The position numbers and the translations under genes were made by a program. From the NCBI RefSeq assembly GCF_003609575.1, contig NZ_MBTA01000012.1, positions 124,001-188,000 of the forward strand: a stretch of DNA of 64,000 nt, in the 5' to 3' direction. Of this stretch, positions 18,025 through 26,759 are shown one piece after another (the stretch's first letter is position 1; every line of letters starts with the position of its first letter). The notes below the pieces were generated by a model, which ran no database searches, was not told the DNA's origin, and saw only the letters and a program-made list of their open reading frames with translations. The stretch comes from Pelobium manganitolerans (lineage in GTDB: Bacteria; Bacteroidota; Bacteroidia; Sphingobacteriales; Sphingobacteriaceae).

Positions 18025-19197
18025 ATGAAAGAAGAATCCAAATTAATCCGCACCCAGGCAAAACGCTCAGAAAACCGCGAGCATGCGGTACCACTTTACC
18101 TTACCTCAAGTTTTATTTTTGATGATGCCGAGCAGGGCAGAGCTGTGTTTGCAGGCGAAGAAGAAGGGAATATTTATTCGCGCTACTCAAACCCCAACAC
18201 TACCGAGCTAATTGATAAGATTTGTATGATGGAGGGTGCGGAAGACGGCTTGGTTTTTTCATCGGGTATGGCAGCGGTGTTTGCATCTTTTGCGGCTTTG
18301 CTAAAATCCGGAGATCATGTGGTGGCTTTCCGTTCCATTTTTGGTTCAACGCACCAGTTGTTAACTACGCTTTTCCCACGGTGGGGCATTACCCATACTT
18401 ATGTTGATGCTTCTAAGCCCGAGGATTTAGAAAAAGCCATACAACCAAATACCAAAATGATCTTTTTGGAAACGCCATCTAATCCCGGTTTAGAGCTGGT
18501 AGATTTGGAGTGGCTTTGCAAAATAAAAGAGAAGCATCCGCAGCTTATTATTAGCGTAGATAATTGCTTTGCTACACCTTACCTGCAAAAGCCTATTGCT
18601 TACGGTGTAGATTTGGTGAGCCACTCGGCCACAAAATATATGGATGGGCAAGGTCGTGTTTTAGGTGGTGCCGTTTGTGGCCGTGCAGATTTAATTAAGG
18701 AGATGATGTTTTTTATCCGCCACACTGGGCCGGCAATGTCTGCCTTTAACGCGTGGCTTATCTCTAAAAGTTTGGAAACCCTGCCGGTACGTATGGATCG
18801 CCATTGTGCCAGCGCTTTAAGAGTTGCCCAAGTGTTAGAAGAAAGTCAGGATGTTTTGGAGGTCAGATATCCGCATTTGCCATCGCATCCGCAGTACGAG
18901 CTGGCTAAGCGCCAGATGAAGCAGGGTGGCGGTATTGTTACCTTTGTGATTGATGGGGGAGTTGAGCGCGCTCAACGCTTTTTGGATTGCTTAGAGATGT
19001 TTTTAATAACTTCTAATCTGGGCGACAGCAGAAGCATTGCCACGCATCCGGCTTCAACCACGCACTCCAAACTCGGTGAAGAAGAACGCCAAAACATCGG
19101 TATTTATCCCGGCTCCATCCGTTTATCCATCGGTTTAGAAAATATTGACGATATTGTGGAAGATGTGGTGAGGGCGTTGGAGAAATCGAGAAATTAG
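18025..19197 (+). CDS. metZ: O-succinylhomoserine sulfhydrylase (trans-sulfuration family PLP enzyme)
   Basis: 390 residues. Cys/Met-metabolism PLP fold: YSRYSNPNTTELI near the N-terminus, SSGMAA, and the PLP lysine Lys204 in SHSATKYMDGQG. Closest in layout to MetZ, which makes homocysteine directly from an activated homoserine and sulfide; cystathionine gamma-synthase and methionine gamma-lyase are close relatives and cannot be excluded. It connects with metH at the left end, since MetZ product is the MetH substrate, although the two are not co-transcribed. No SAM riboswitch was seen upstream. Confidence 0.88.
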   Translation: MKEESKLIRTQAKRSENREHAVPLYLTSSFIFDDAEQGRAVFAGEEEGNIYSRYSNPNTTELIDKICMMEGAEDGLVFSSGMAAVFASFAALLKSGDHVVAFRSIFGSTHQLLTTLFPRWGITHTYVDASKPEDLEKAIQPNTKMIFLETPSNPGLELVDLEWLCKIKEKHPQLIISVDNCFATPYLQKPIAYGVDLVSHSATKYMDGQGRVLGGAVCGRADLIKEMMFFIRHTGPAMSAFNAWLISKSLETLPVRMDRHCASALRVAQVLEESQDVLEVRYPHLPSHPQYELAKRQMKQGGGIVTFVIDGGVERAQRFLDCLEMFLITSNLGDSRSIATHPASTTHSKLGEEERQNIGIYPGSIRLSIGLENIDDIVEDVVRALEKSRN

Positions 19198-19274
19198 GTA
19201 ATAGGTTTGAGGTTTAGGGTTTAAAGTGTGCCGGTTTTTAACGCTTTTGGGGCGTTCAAAGCCTTGATACTTGC

Positions 19275-19282
19275 TACTTTTG
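19275..19282 (+). promoter_or_regulatory. Promoter -7 box of the OsmC gene
   Basis: TACTTTTG fits TAnnTTTG. The expected transcription start near 19288 rules out the upstream in-frame Met at 19271 and supports the ATG at 19307. Confidence 0.6.
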
Positions 19283-19306
19283 TTTTACTACTCAATACTA
19301 AAAAAT

Positions 19307-19720
19307 ATGAAAGTACAATTAAACAGATTAAATGATGCCGTGCATTTTGAAGCAAGCGGCATGGAAAATATTAAGGTACAGATAGACGGTTCAAAAGAAA
19401 TTGGTGGCCAGGGTTTAGGTGCTCGCCCAATGGAACTGGTGTTAATGGCTCTGGGCTCTTGCAGTTCTTTGGATTTAATTAGCATTTTAAAGAAGCAAAG
19501 ACAAGAGATTAGCGATTTTTCTGTAGAAGTTGACGGGCAGCGCAGAGACGAAGTGCCATCGATATTCACAAAAATTCATATCTTATTCCGCTTAAAAGGT
19601 AAGATAGATGAAGCCAAATGTGCAAAAGCTGCCGAATTAGCAGTTAAAAAATATTGCTCGGTGCATGATATGCTGGTTGCTGGCGGTGTGGAGATTACTT
19701 ATTCTTTTGAAATAAGTTAA
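19307..19720 (+). CDS. OsmC family peroxiredoxin-like protein
   Basis: 137 residues from the chosen start MKVQLNRL. OsmC fold with the two redox cysteines in GSCSSLD and KYCSVHDML. OsmC/Ohr proteins reduce organic hydroperoxides with thiols in the cytoplasm; this short form is closer to the general OsmC/YhfA group than to Ohr. The frame is open further upstream to 19271, but that would place the start before the promoter box. Confidence 0.88.
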   Translation: MKVQLNRLNDAVHFEASGMENIKVQIDGSKEIGGQGLGARPMELVLMALGSCSSLDLISILKKQRQEISDFSVEVDGQRRDEVPSIFTKIHILFRLKGKIDEAKCAKAAELAVKKYCSVHDMLVAGGVEITYSFEIS

Positions 19721-19795
19721 GGTTGAAGGATTAAGGTTTAAAGCGTAAGGCTGAAACTGAATTGAAGCGGTCAAAAGTGTTATTTTCCCGATCTA

Positions 19796-20173
19796 ATGGA
19801 TACTCAGAGAAATATAATATTCCATAAAAAATATTTTATTGAGTTTTATCTAGAACAACCAGAGAAAGTTCAGCAGAAAATTGAGTACGTTTTCAAAGTT
19901 TTTCGAACAGTGCAACAGGTACCGAGAAAGTTCCTTGAACACATTACAGGAACCGACGGGCTCTAGGAAATTAGAGTTGAAATGAACAGCAATATCTATC
20001 GGATATTTTGCTGTTTTGATAAGGGAGAAATAATTATATTATTTAACGCTTTTCAAAAGAAATCACAAAAGACGCCAAAAAGAGAAATTGAACTGGCTTT
20101 GAAGTTGAAAGATGAATATTTTAGTTCTAAAAGATATGGCAGAGAATATACAAGCGATAAAAGATGTCAATAA
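19796..20173 (+). pseudogene. RelE/HigB-type toxin with in-frame stop (codon 57)
   Basis: From the ATG at 19796 the frame reads MDTQRNIIFHKKYF, continues to HITGTDGL, hits TAG at 19964-19966, then resumes EIRVEMNSNIYRIFCCFDKG to a stop at 20173. The intact toxin at 38668 has the same layout with GLYEIR, so the TAG replaces a Tyr codon by one or two base changes. The remaining 3' part from 19982 lacks the first half of the fold. Toxin activity should be lost unless the stop is read through. It overlaps the antitoxin gene by 38 nt. Confidence 0.85.
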
Positions 20174-20447
20174 TTTTGATGAATTGTTGGACGTAAAATA
20201 TGGTAAAATAGGTACTACAGAGCGCGATACTTTTGAAGAAGGCGCACAATATTTTGTAATAAGCGAGATGTTAAAAGCAGCTCGTAAAGAAGCAAACATG
20301 ACGCAAGAACAGCTAGCAACAAAAATTGGAGCAAATAGCCAATATATTTCTGAAATTGAAGAAGGAAGATGCGATATTCAAATATCGGCATTATACCGAA
20401 TTTTTGAATTTGGACTAGGTAAAAAAATAAATCTTCTGTTTGGTTAA
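20136..20447 (+). CDS. XRE-family antitoxin (HigA-like), partner of the broken toxin
   Basis: 103 residues from MAENIQAIKDV. An N-terminal helical part (FDELLDVKYGKIG) precedes a helix-turn-helix (about 50-100, MTQEQLATKIGANSQYISEIE). It parallels the intact antitoxin at 39002, which starts at the equivalent point, so I prefer 20136 over the upstream ATG at 20112. These proteins neutralise a ribosome-dependent mRNase toxin and repress their own operon. Here it is retained although its toxin is interrupted, so it may now act as a stand-alone regulator or protect against related toxins. Confidence 0.86.
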   Translation: MAENIQAIKDVNNFDELLDVKYGKIGTTERDTFEEGAQYFVISEMLKAARKEANMTQEQLATKIGANSQYISEIEEGRCDIQISALYRIFEFGLGKKINLLFG

Positions 20448-20498
20448 CAATACTTTATTAGCGCGATCAAAATCCACTCATTCAAAATTGTTTAACGT

Positions 20499-20942
20499 TT
20501 GTTATCAAAAAAAACAAAATACGCCATAAGGGCATTAATGGCATTGGCAAAATCCTATGGCGGAGAGCCAATGAACATACTTTCCATTTCCCAGAGCGAA
20601 CGTATCCCGAAAAAATTTCTGGAGCAAATACTGCTGGAGATGCGGAATGCAGGCTTTTTGTTTAGCAAAAAAGGCGCAGGCGGGGGCTATTCTTTATTAA
20701 AAGATCCGGCAGAAATTAATTTGGTGCACGTAATGCGCCTAACAGGCGGGCCAATTGCGCAACTATCTTGTGTAAGCCTAAATTTTTACCAAAGATGTGA
20801 TGAGTGCCGCGATGAGGAATCTTGCGGTATTCGTGATGCTTTTCAGCATGTGCGAGACGCCACGCTAAAAATATTAACCGAAACCAGCATTGCCGACCTA
20901 ATTTTGAAGGAAAAAGAGTTAGGCGATAAGTTCAAGCTTTAG
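20499..20942 (+). CDS. Rrf2-family transcriptional regulator with Fe-S type cysteines
   Basis: 147 residues. Winged helix (KKTKYAIRALMALAKS, IPKKFLEQILLEMRNAG, KKGAGGGYSL) followed by three clustered cysteines, CDECRDEESC (about 107-116), as in Rrf2 proteins that bind an iron-sulfur cluster. The start is TTG at 20499: an in-frame TAA at 20493 excludes anything longer and the first ATG is only at codon 14, inside the DNA-binding helix. Likely controls cysteine, sulfur or Fe-S genes; the nearby metZ and OsmC genes fit but the target is not shown. Confidence 0.87.
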   Translation: MLSKKTKYAIRALMALAKSYGGEPMNILSISQSERIPKKFLEQILLEMRNAGFLFSKKGAGGGYSLLKDPAEINLVHVMRLTGGPIAQLSCVSLNFYQRCDECRDEESCGIRDAFQHVRDATLKILTETSIADLILKEKELGDKFKL

Positions 20943-20997
20943 TCTTATCACTGCTTTTGCTAGGATAAGAACTCAAGACATTCAAAGGTTAAAAAGC

Positions 20998-21030
20998 AGA
21001 CTTCCGAAGTTTTAGAAACTTCGGAAGTCT
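20998..21030. terminator. Perfect 14-bp hairpin between convergent genes
   Basis: AGACTTCCGAAGTT pairs with AACTTCGGAAGTCT around TTAGA. It separates the Rrf2 gene from the convergent lepB gene and could end transcription from both sides. It shares its design with the hairpin at 12013-12043. Confidence 0.65.
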
Positions 21031-21088
21031 ATCTCAACCGTGTATAGCAGGGAATATCTTAATACTTTTTACTTACATCTTTATACTT

Positions 21089-22192
21089 TTAATGGATGCC
21101 TCTCAGCAATCTGTTCCATCTAATTTTACTAAAGAAAGATCCGTTTTCGTCCCAGCTCATCCAAATAAACAAGGCTTTGCCCACAATATGGTCCTCGGGT
21201 ACAAAACCCCAATAGCGCGAATCTAAGGAGTTGTGGCGGTTGTCGCCCATCATCCAATAATAATTCATTTTAAAGGTGTACGAGTCCGTTTTTTGCCCGT
21301 TTATTTTAATTTCGGTGCCGTTAACGTCTAAAGTATTGCCTTCATAAACTGTAATTGCCCTTTTGTACAAAGGCAAAGTTAGGCTATCCAGTTTTACTGT
21401 CCAGCCTTCTTTGGGCACTATGATTGGCCCAAAATTATCTTGGTTCCATTGGTAATGCGGATCATTAGGGAAAACCTGTTGCTCAAAGCTTCCGGCTTGC
21501 GCAATTATCGGCGTTACCACTTTTACGTTAGAAAAAGCCTTGATTTTTTCTACCTCACCCTTTGGCATGTTAACTACGTATTCGTCGTTATTCACACGCT
21601 CAACATCGGCTTTTATGTTTTTTAAAGTTAGCGGATTAAACTCTGTACCGTCGGTTTTAACGTAATATGGTGTTTGGCTCATTTCGGGCAAATCGGCAGG
21701 TTTGCCGTTTACATAAACAACTGCATCTACAATTTTTAAAGTATCGCCGCCAATGGCCAAACAGCGTTTAATATAATTCTCGCGCTTATCCACCGGCCTA
21801 TTTAGCGGCGGGTCGGCATCCATCGGATAATTAAATACGACCACATCATTACGTTGTACGTCACCAAATCCCGGTAAACGGTAATAGGGCAATTTTATGC
21901 CGTCCCAATAAGCTTTTGTACCGGTGATAGGCATGGTGTGGTGTGCAAAAGGGAAAGCAACCGGCGTGATAGGCGTGCGTGCGCCATAGCTCATTTTACT
22001 TACAAACAAAAAGTCGCCCACCAACAAAGAGCGCTCCATTGATGCCGTTGGAATGGTATAAGCTTCAATAAACAAGCCCCTAATAATCGTGGCCGCAATT
22101 ACCGCAAAAACAATAGCGTCTAGCCATTCGCGGCTGGCGCTCTTCTTTTTCTTGTTTTTGTCTTTATTTTTTTTCCAGAATTTCCAGTTCAT
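21089..22192 (-). CDS. lepB: Signal peptidase I
   Basis: 367 residues. A Lys-rich N-terminus precedes one membrane helix (about 23-43). The catalytic Ser51 is in PTASMERSL and the Lys142 in NYIKRCLAIGGD; the family box GDNRHNSLDSR is near the C-terminus. It cleaves signal peptides on the periplasmic side. It is longer than E. coli LepB because of an extra region of about 100 residues between the boxes, usual in Bacteroidota. Last gene of the parAB-dapB operon. Confidence 0.95.
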   Translation of the reverse strand: MNWKFWKKNKDKNKKKKSASREWLDAIVFAVIAATIIRGLFIEAYTIPTASMERSLLVGDFLFVSKMSYGARTPITPVAFPFAHHTMPITGTKAYWDGIKLPYYRLPGFGDVQRNDVVVFNYPMDADPPLNRPVDKRENYIKRCLAIGGDTLKIVDAVVYVNGKPADLPEMSQTPYYVKTDGTEFNPLTLKNIKADVERVNNDEYVVNMPKGEVEKIKAFSNVKVVTPIIAQAGSFEQQVFPNDPHYQWNQDNFGPIIVPKEGWTVKLDSLTLPLYKRAITVYEGNTLDVNGTEIKINGQKTDSYTFKMNYYWMMGDNRHNSLDSRYWGFVPEDHIVGKALFIWMSWDENGSFFSKIRWNRLLRGIH

Positions 22193-22203
22193 CTGCGTTT
22201 ACC

Positions 22204-22947
22204 TTAAAGGTTAAAATTGTACATCTCTTTTACAGAGAAAAAGCCTGTTTTGCCTTTTAGCCACTCGGCTGCTAACACCGCGCCCAAAGCAAAACCTTGG
22301 CGGCCGTGTGCCACATGTTTAAATTCAATACGGTCAACATCCGAATCGTAAATTACCGCATGTGTGCCCGGCACCTCGCCCTCGCGGTATGAAGCAATGA
22401 TTAGAGCATCGGGTTTTTGGTTTGTTACTGCTGCATCGGCATTTACATCCACCCATTCGGTTTTAGCCTTAAATTCGCCCAAAATATCTTCTGCAATGGT
22501 GATGGCCGTTCCGCTTGGCGAATCCAGTTTATGTACGTGGTGTATTTCTTCCATTGCCACATCGTACTGATCGGCAAAGTTGTTCATCATCTTCGCCAGC
22601 AACTGGTTCACCTTAAAAAAGATATTTACGCCAACGCTAAAATTAGAACCGTACATCAGGGCTGAGTTTGCGGTGATGCAATCATCCTTAACTTTTTGCA
22701 AATGTCCATACCAGCCCGTTGTGCCCACAACCAACGGAACACCGGCTTTTATACAGGTTTCGATATTGTTTAAAACGGTGTTGGGCGTGCTAAATTCTAT
22801 CGCAACATCCGCTTTGCGCAGATTTTCAACGGTTAGCTCATCCGCATTATGCTGGTCTATAATTAAAACAATTTCATGATTGCGGTCTAAAGCAATAGCC
22901 TCAATCATTTTTCCCATTTTTCCGTATCCGAGAAGGGCGAGTTTCAT
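22204..22947 (-). CDS. dapB: 4-hydroxy-tetrahydrodipicolinate reductase
   Basis: 247 residues. NAD(P)H-dependent step of the diaminopimelate/lysine pathway, needed for peptidoglycan. The N-terminal nucleotide-binding motif GYGKMGKMI is at 7-15. The catalytic box EEIHHVHKLDSPSGTA (about 133-148) supplies the active-site His and Lys. It lies between the DUF5683 gene (stop abuts the dapB ATG) and lepB, so it is part of one operon. Confidence 0.95.
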   Translation of the reverse strand: MKLALLGYGKMGKMIEAIALDRNHEIVLIIDQHNADELTVENLRKADVAIEFSTPNTVLNNIETCIKAGVPLVVGTTGWYGHLQKVKDDCITANSALMYGSNFSVGVNIFFKVNQLLAKMMNNFADQYDVAMEEIHHVHKLDSPSGTAITIAEDILGEFKAKTEWVDVNADAAVTNQKPDALIIASYREGEVPGTHAVIYDSDVDRIEFKHVAHGRQGFALGAVLAAEWLKGKTGFFSVKEMYNFNL

Positions 22948-23631
22948 TTATTTAAATTTTAGGTTTAAAGTTAAAGCCGGCATTGGGGCATAGCCACCGC
23001 CATTTGCATAAACAGGCGCGTAAACGCTAGGTTTTATTTTTAAAGATAAATCGTCGCTTACGTCAAAAGTTGCCAACTTTGCATCTATATAGGCATCTAC
23101 CATTTGTAAAAGGTAAAAACCAAATGTACTATATAAAGTTAAATCGCGGTTGCGACGGTAAAAATCTTTTGCGTTGTAAATCTGATCGTCTGATATGCCT
23201 TTGTAACGCTCGTATTTGAAGCGCGAATCTAAAGGAAGGTTTTGATTGGCTTTACGGAACTGGCTTTCCGTTAATAGCTCTTTATAATAACGCTGGTTAA
23301 ACTCGTAAACTAAGCCCAAACCTACAAAGCCGCCATAAACTAAAGGTACTTTCCACCACTTGCGGTTGCGTATTTGGCCCCAGCCGGGCAATATGGCCGA
23401 GCGTAATACCGCCTTACGTGGATTCTGAAGCTCAGAAGTGTCGCGGAATAAAAGGCCGACCTCTTTTGTGAAATCCCGGGCTTTGTCTTTGAAACCGATC
23501 TCTTTGGCGGCGTCTTTTACGGTGATAGTATCTTTTGTGGGTTTGTTGTTATTGCGGATGGTGTCCATTTGCTGGGCGTTAACCCGCAAAAACATCAAAA
23601 AAAAGGCACAAAAAACAACAAGCCTGAACAT
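22948..23631 (-). CDS. DUF5683 domain protein
   Basis: 227 residues. A signal peptide (about 1-19, ending VNA) is followed by a region with LRSAILPGWGQIRN and one or two membrane segments (about 95-110, about 170-187). DUF5683 is a Bacteroidota family of unknown function typically found just after parB. Its start codon directly follows the parB stop. A role linking the cell envelope with chromosome segregation or division has been suggested only by position. Confidence 0.85.
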   Translation of the reverse strand: MFRLVVFCAFFLMFLRVNAQQMDTIRNNNKPTKDTITVKDAAKEIGFKDKARDFTKEVGLLFRDTSELQNPRKAVLRSAILPGWGQIRNRKWWKVPLVYGGFVGLGLVYEFNQRYYKELLTESQFRKANQNLPLDSRFKYERYKGISDDQIYNAKDFYRRNRDLTLYSTFGFYLLQMVDAYIDAKLATFDVSDDLSLKIKPSVYAPVYANGGGYAPMPALTLNLKFK

Positions 23632-24561
23632 TTACCAATCCAAAAGTTCCAGAATTCGGTTTAAATCATCGTCAGACAAAAATGGGATTTCGATACTTCC
23701 TTTACCACCGTTTTGTACTTTCATTTTAATTTTAGTAGCAAATTTAGATGAAAGGTCGTCTTGTATTTTCTGGTACTGGAAAGAGATAGGAGCCGTTTTT
23801 TTATCTTTTCCATCTGGTTTTGCTGTGCCGTTTTTAATCTGGCGCACCAACTCTTCCACTTTCCTTACGGATAAATCTTTATCCAATATTTCTTGGAAGA
23901 TGTAAATCTGCGCATCTGCATCGGCAACGTTAATTAAAGCACGGGCGTGGCCCATAGAAATCTTATTGTCGCGGATGGCAGCCTGTATGGTTGGCGGCAA
24001 TTTTAGCAGACGCAGATAGTTGGTTACGGTAGATCGGTTTTTAGAAACACGGTCGCCCAGCTCTTCTTGGTTAATGTTGCACTCGTCAATCATCCGTTGG
24101 AAGCTTAAGGCCACCTCGATGGCGTTTAAGTTTTCGCGCTGGATGTTCTCTATCAAAGCCATCTCCAGCATCTGCTGGTCATTAGCGGTGCGGATGTATG
24201 CCGGAATTTCGGTGATGCCTGCAAATTTTGAAGCGCGCAACCTACGCTCGCCAGAAATTAACTGATAACTGTTACCGCCCATTTGCCTTACGGTGATGGG
24301 TTGGATGAGTCCCTGTAACCGTATAGATTCGGCAAGCTCTTTTAAAGCTTCTTCATCAAACTCAAACCTAGGTTGGTAAGGGTTTACCTCTACCTGGTTT
24401 ATTTTGATGTGGCTAATGCTACCTAAAGCACCTGCCGATGTGGCCGCGCCGTTAGCATCGTGCCCAGTATTGCTTTGTCCTTTATCACGCCCCATATCGG
24501 GCGAATCGCTAAGCAAAGCACCTAAACCTTTTCCTAAACCAAACTTTCTGTCTTTGCTCAT
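23632..24561 (-). CDS. parB: Chromosome-partitioning protein ParB
   Basis: 309 residues. N-terminal RKFGLGKGLGALLSD, a ParB/Srx nucleotide-binding domain (about 55-145, with the arginine box GERRLRASK), a helix-turn-helix (about 155-210) and a C-terminal dimerisation domain. It binds parS sites near the replication origin, slides with CTP and works with ParA. Overlaps parA by 4 nt. No parS-type 16-bp palindrome was recognised in the window. Confidence 0.96.
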   Translation of the reverse strand: MSKDRKFGLGKGLGALLSDSPDMGRDKGQSNTGHDANGAATSAGALGSISHIKINQVEVNPYQPRFEFDEEALKELAESIRLQGLIQPITVRQMGGNSYQLISGERRLRASKFAGITEIPAYIRTANDQQMLEMALIENIQRENLNAIEVALSFQRMIDECNINQEELGDRVSKNRSTVTNYLRLLKLPPTIQAAIRDNKISMGHARALINVADADAQIYIFQEILDKDLSVRKVEELVRQIKNGTAKPDGKDKKTAPISFQYQKIQDDLSSKFATKIKMKVQNGGKGSIEIPFLSDDDLNRILELLDW

Positions 24562-25367
24562 TTCTTCAATACCTTGGTATGATCATCGGGATTTTCTGTG
24601 CCGAGGTCGTTTTTATAGATAATTTCTCTCGCCAGGTTAAGGTAGTTGATGGCACCTTTTGAGTTTGCATCGTGCATAATTACAGAAACACCAAAGCTTG
24701 GCGCCTCGCTTAACCGGGTGTTACGCGCAATTATGGTGTTAAAAACCAAATCTTCAAAATGCGAACGTACCTCTTCAACCACTTGGTTAGATAGGCGCAG
24801 GCGCACATCGTACATGGTTAATAAAATACCTTCAATCTGTAAAGAAGGGTTTAAGCGGTTTTGAACAATTTTGATGGTGTTTAACAATTTGCCCAAACCT
24901 TCTAAGGCAAAATACTCGCACTGTACAGGTATAATTACCGAATGGGCCGCGGTTAAAGCGTTAATGGTGATTAAACCCAACGACGGCGAGCAATCGATAA
25001 TGATGAAGTCGTAATCGTCTTTTACTTGGTCAAGCACGGCTTTCATCTTGTACTCGCGCTCGTGCAGGTTAATCATCTCAATCTCGGCACCTACCAAATC
25101 AATATGTGCAGGCAATAAATCTAAATTTGGTGTATCCGTTTTTTGGATAGCTTCTTTGGCGGTAACATCGTTTATGATGCACTCATAAACACTGTGCTTT
25201 ATGGTGCGCGGATCAAAGCCGATACCCGAGGTTGAGTTTGCCTGAGGGTCGGCATCAACAATCAAAGTTTTAAACTCTAAAACGGCTAAGCTTGCAGCTA
25301 AATTTATGGAAGTAGTTGTTTTACCTACTCCTCCTTTTTGGTTGGCTATTGCTATGATTTTACTCAT
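24558..25367 (-). CDS. parA: Chromosome-partitioning ATPase ParA (Soj)
   Basis: 269 residues. Deviant Walker A KGGVGKTTT begins near residue 10, with DADPQ and IIDCSPSLG typical of ParA/MinD ATPases. It drives segregation of ParB-bound origins. First gene of the operon parA-parB-DUF5683-dapB-lepB; all five are spaced by 0-15 nt or overlap. Confidence 0.96.
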   Translation of the reverse strand: MSKIIAIANQKGGVGKTTTSINLAASLAVLEFKTLIVDADPQANSTSGIGFDPRTIKHSVYECIINDVTAKEAIQKTDTPNLDLLPAHIDLVGAEIEMINLHEREYKMKAVLDQVKDDYDFIIIDCSPSLGLITINALTAAHSVIIPVQCEYFALEGLGKLLNTIKIVQNRLNPSLQIEGILLTMYDVRLRLSNQVVEEVRSHFEDLVFNTIIARNTRLSEAPSFGVSVIMHDANSKGAINYLNLAREIIYKNDLGTENPDDHTKVLKK

Positions 25368-25533
25368 CTAAAAATAATCTCCGTTTTGAAACTTTTATTT
25401 GATTCGCTGTTTATAAAAAAATATCCGTTTTTTGTGGTTTAACGCAAAATTCAGCCTTTTTAACAGGGCTGCAAGATACAAATTTAAACAATATCTATTT
25501 CCACAGCTTATCGCAATTTATAAACAAATAAAC

Positions 25534-26055
25534 ATGACAATTATTGTTTCAGGCACCAACAGACCCAATAGTAACAGCGCGAAAATCTCAAAATATTATC
25601 AAAAAATTTTAGCCGAAAAGGGTTTGAAAACTGAGATTATTTACCTTACGGATTTGCCCGAGACGATGATCAATACCGAGCGTTTCAAACAGAATTACGA
25701 AGCTTTTAAGCCTTTTCAAGAACGGGTTAGTGCCGCCGATAAATTTATTTTTGTGGTGCCAGAGTATAATGGCAGTTTCCCAGGAATTTTAAAGCTTTTT
25801 TTAGATTGCTGTAAGTTTCCCGAGTCTTTTTACGATAAAAAAGTTGCTTTGGTGGGCCACTCTACCGGGCGTTATGGAAACATTAGGGGCATTGACCATT
25901 TAACCGGAATTTGTAATTATATGCATCTGCATGTTTTGCCCATGAAAATCCATATCCCGTCCGTTCATCAAGAGCTAAACGAAAGCGGAGAGCTGTTTAA
26001 AGAGGATACCCTAAAGTTTACGCACGAGCAGATGGACAAGTTCATCGCTTTTTAA
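25534..26055 (+). CDS. NADPH-dependent FMN reductase / NAD(P)H-dependent oxidoreductase
   Basis: 173 residues from the chosen start MTIIVSGTNRPNSNS. Flavodoxin-like fold with the FMN phosphate loop at GTNRPNSNS, the PEYNGSFPG motif and GRYGN. Family members reduce FMN, quinones, azo dyes or chromate; the true substrate is not visible. The frame is open back to 25432, but that extension (rich in Phe, Arg and Lys) lies in the promoter region facing parA and is not conserved-looking. Confidence 0.88.
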   Translation: MTIIVSGTNRPNSNSAKISKYYQKILAEKGLKTEIIYLTDLPETMINTERFKQNYEAFKPFQERVSAADKFIFVVPEYNGSFPGILKLFLDCCKFPESFYDKKVALVGHSTGRYGNIRGIDHLTGICNYMHLHVLPMKIHIPSVHQELNESGELFKEDTLKFTHEQMDKFIAF

Positions 26056-26066
26056 AACAAAAAGAA

Positions 26067-26759
26067 TTAGAATTTGGCAATCTCTGCTAAAATTGCCCGC
26101 TCTTTACCATCAGGCTTGCCACAGTAAAAATAATAGCTATTCAATTTTTCTTTGCAGGATGAAAGGGAAAATTGTTTATCGGTATTGCTTTGCAAGCGGA
26201 TGGACTTGCTTAATGGAGCGCTAAACACCAAAGCAAAGTGTTTGTTGGTAAGTAACAAAGGTTGTTTCCGAAAGTTTTTGCAACGGTTTTTTGAGAATTT
26301 AATCTTTTGATTGCCGATTTGAAAAGTTGTGTCATCATTAGCAAAGCCAAGTGCAAACTTGAAACCTTTAGCAGGATTTTTAATTAGATAAGGGTCGCTT
26401 TTTAAAACAATAGCCTGATGAGGTTTTTGCATAAACTTTACAGCTAAATCTGCCTTGTTAATGATGACCCATAGCGAATCTGTTTCGAAAAAAACCGCGT
26501 CTAAATTCTGTGTAACGCGCAGGTTTAACGTTGTTTCTGTTTGTTTTTTTTGGATTGGGGAGGTGGCAATTGAATAATCAATTCTGATTAGGTTTGGATG
26601 ACAAGCTGTTACGGCTAAGTTGCCGCTATCGCTACTTAAAAAAAGCGTATTGCCAAGCAATTCTTTTTGGTTGTAAATGGGGATAAGATAGTTGCTTTGC
26701 GCTTTTGCGTTTTGGAATAATCCTAACAAAAACCACAGCGCAAACAAGCTCCTAAGCAT
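26067..26759 (-). CDS. Free-standing GH31-type N-terminal beta-sandwich domain, secreted
   Basis: 230 residues. A signal peptide (about 1-20, ending AKA) precedes a beta-rich domain. Motifs match the region that precedes the catalytic barrel in family 31 glycosidases: LIRIDYS, a PLLLTNKHFALVF segment, YYFYCGKPDGKERAILAEIAKF. It stops exactly where the GH31 barrel would begin, so the catalytic part is missing. It may be a remnant or a stand-alone carbohydrate-binding-like domain. Its start overlaps the mscS-like gene by 8 nt, and its stop lies 11 bp from the convergent FMN-reductase stop. Confidence 0.6.
   Translation of the reverse strand: MLRSLFALWFLLGLFQNAKAQSNYLIPIYNQKELLGNTLFLSSDSGNLAVTACHPNLIRIDYSIATSPIQKKQTETTLNLRVTQNLDAVFFETDSLWVIINKADLAVKFMQKPHQAIVLKSDPYLIKNPAKGFKFALGFANDDTTFQIGNQKIKFSKNRCKNFRKQPLLLTNKHFALVFSAPLSKSIRLQSNTDKQFSLSSCKEKLNSYYFYCGKPDGKERAILAEIAKF

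Noticed and set aside
19271-19306. Upstream start of the OsmC gene
   Set aside because: It precedes the promoter box at 19275-19282 and adds a non-conserved hydrophobic stretch.
24558-25533. parS site or replication origin near parAB
   Set aside because: I found no 16-bp parS-like palindrome and no dnaA boxes cluster; parAB alone does not mark the origin.
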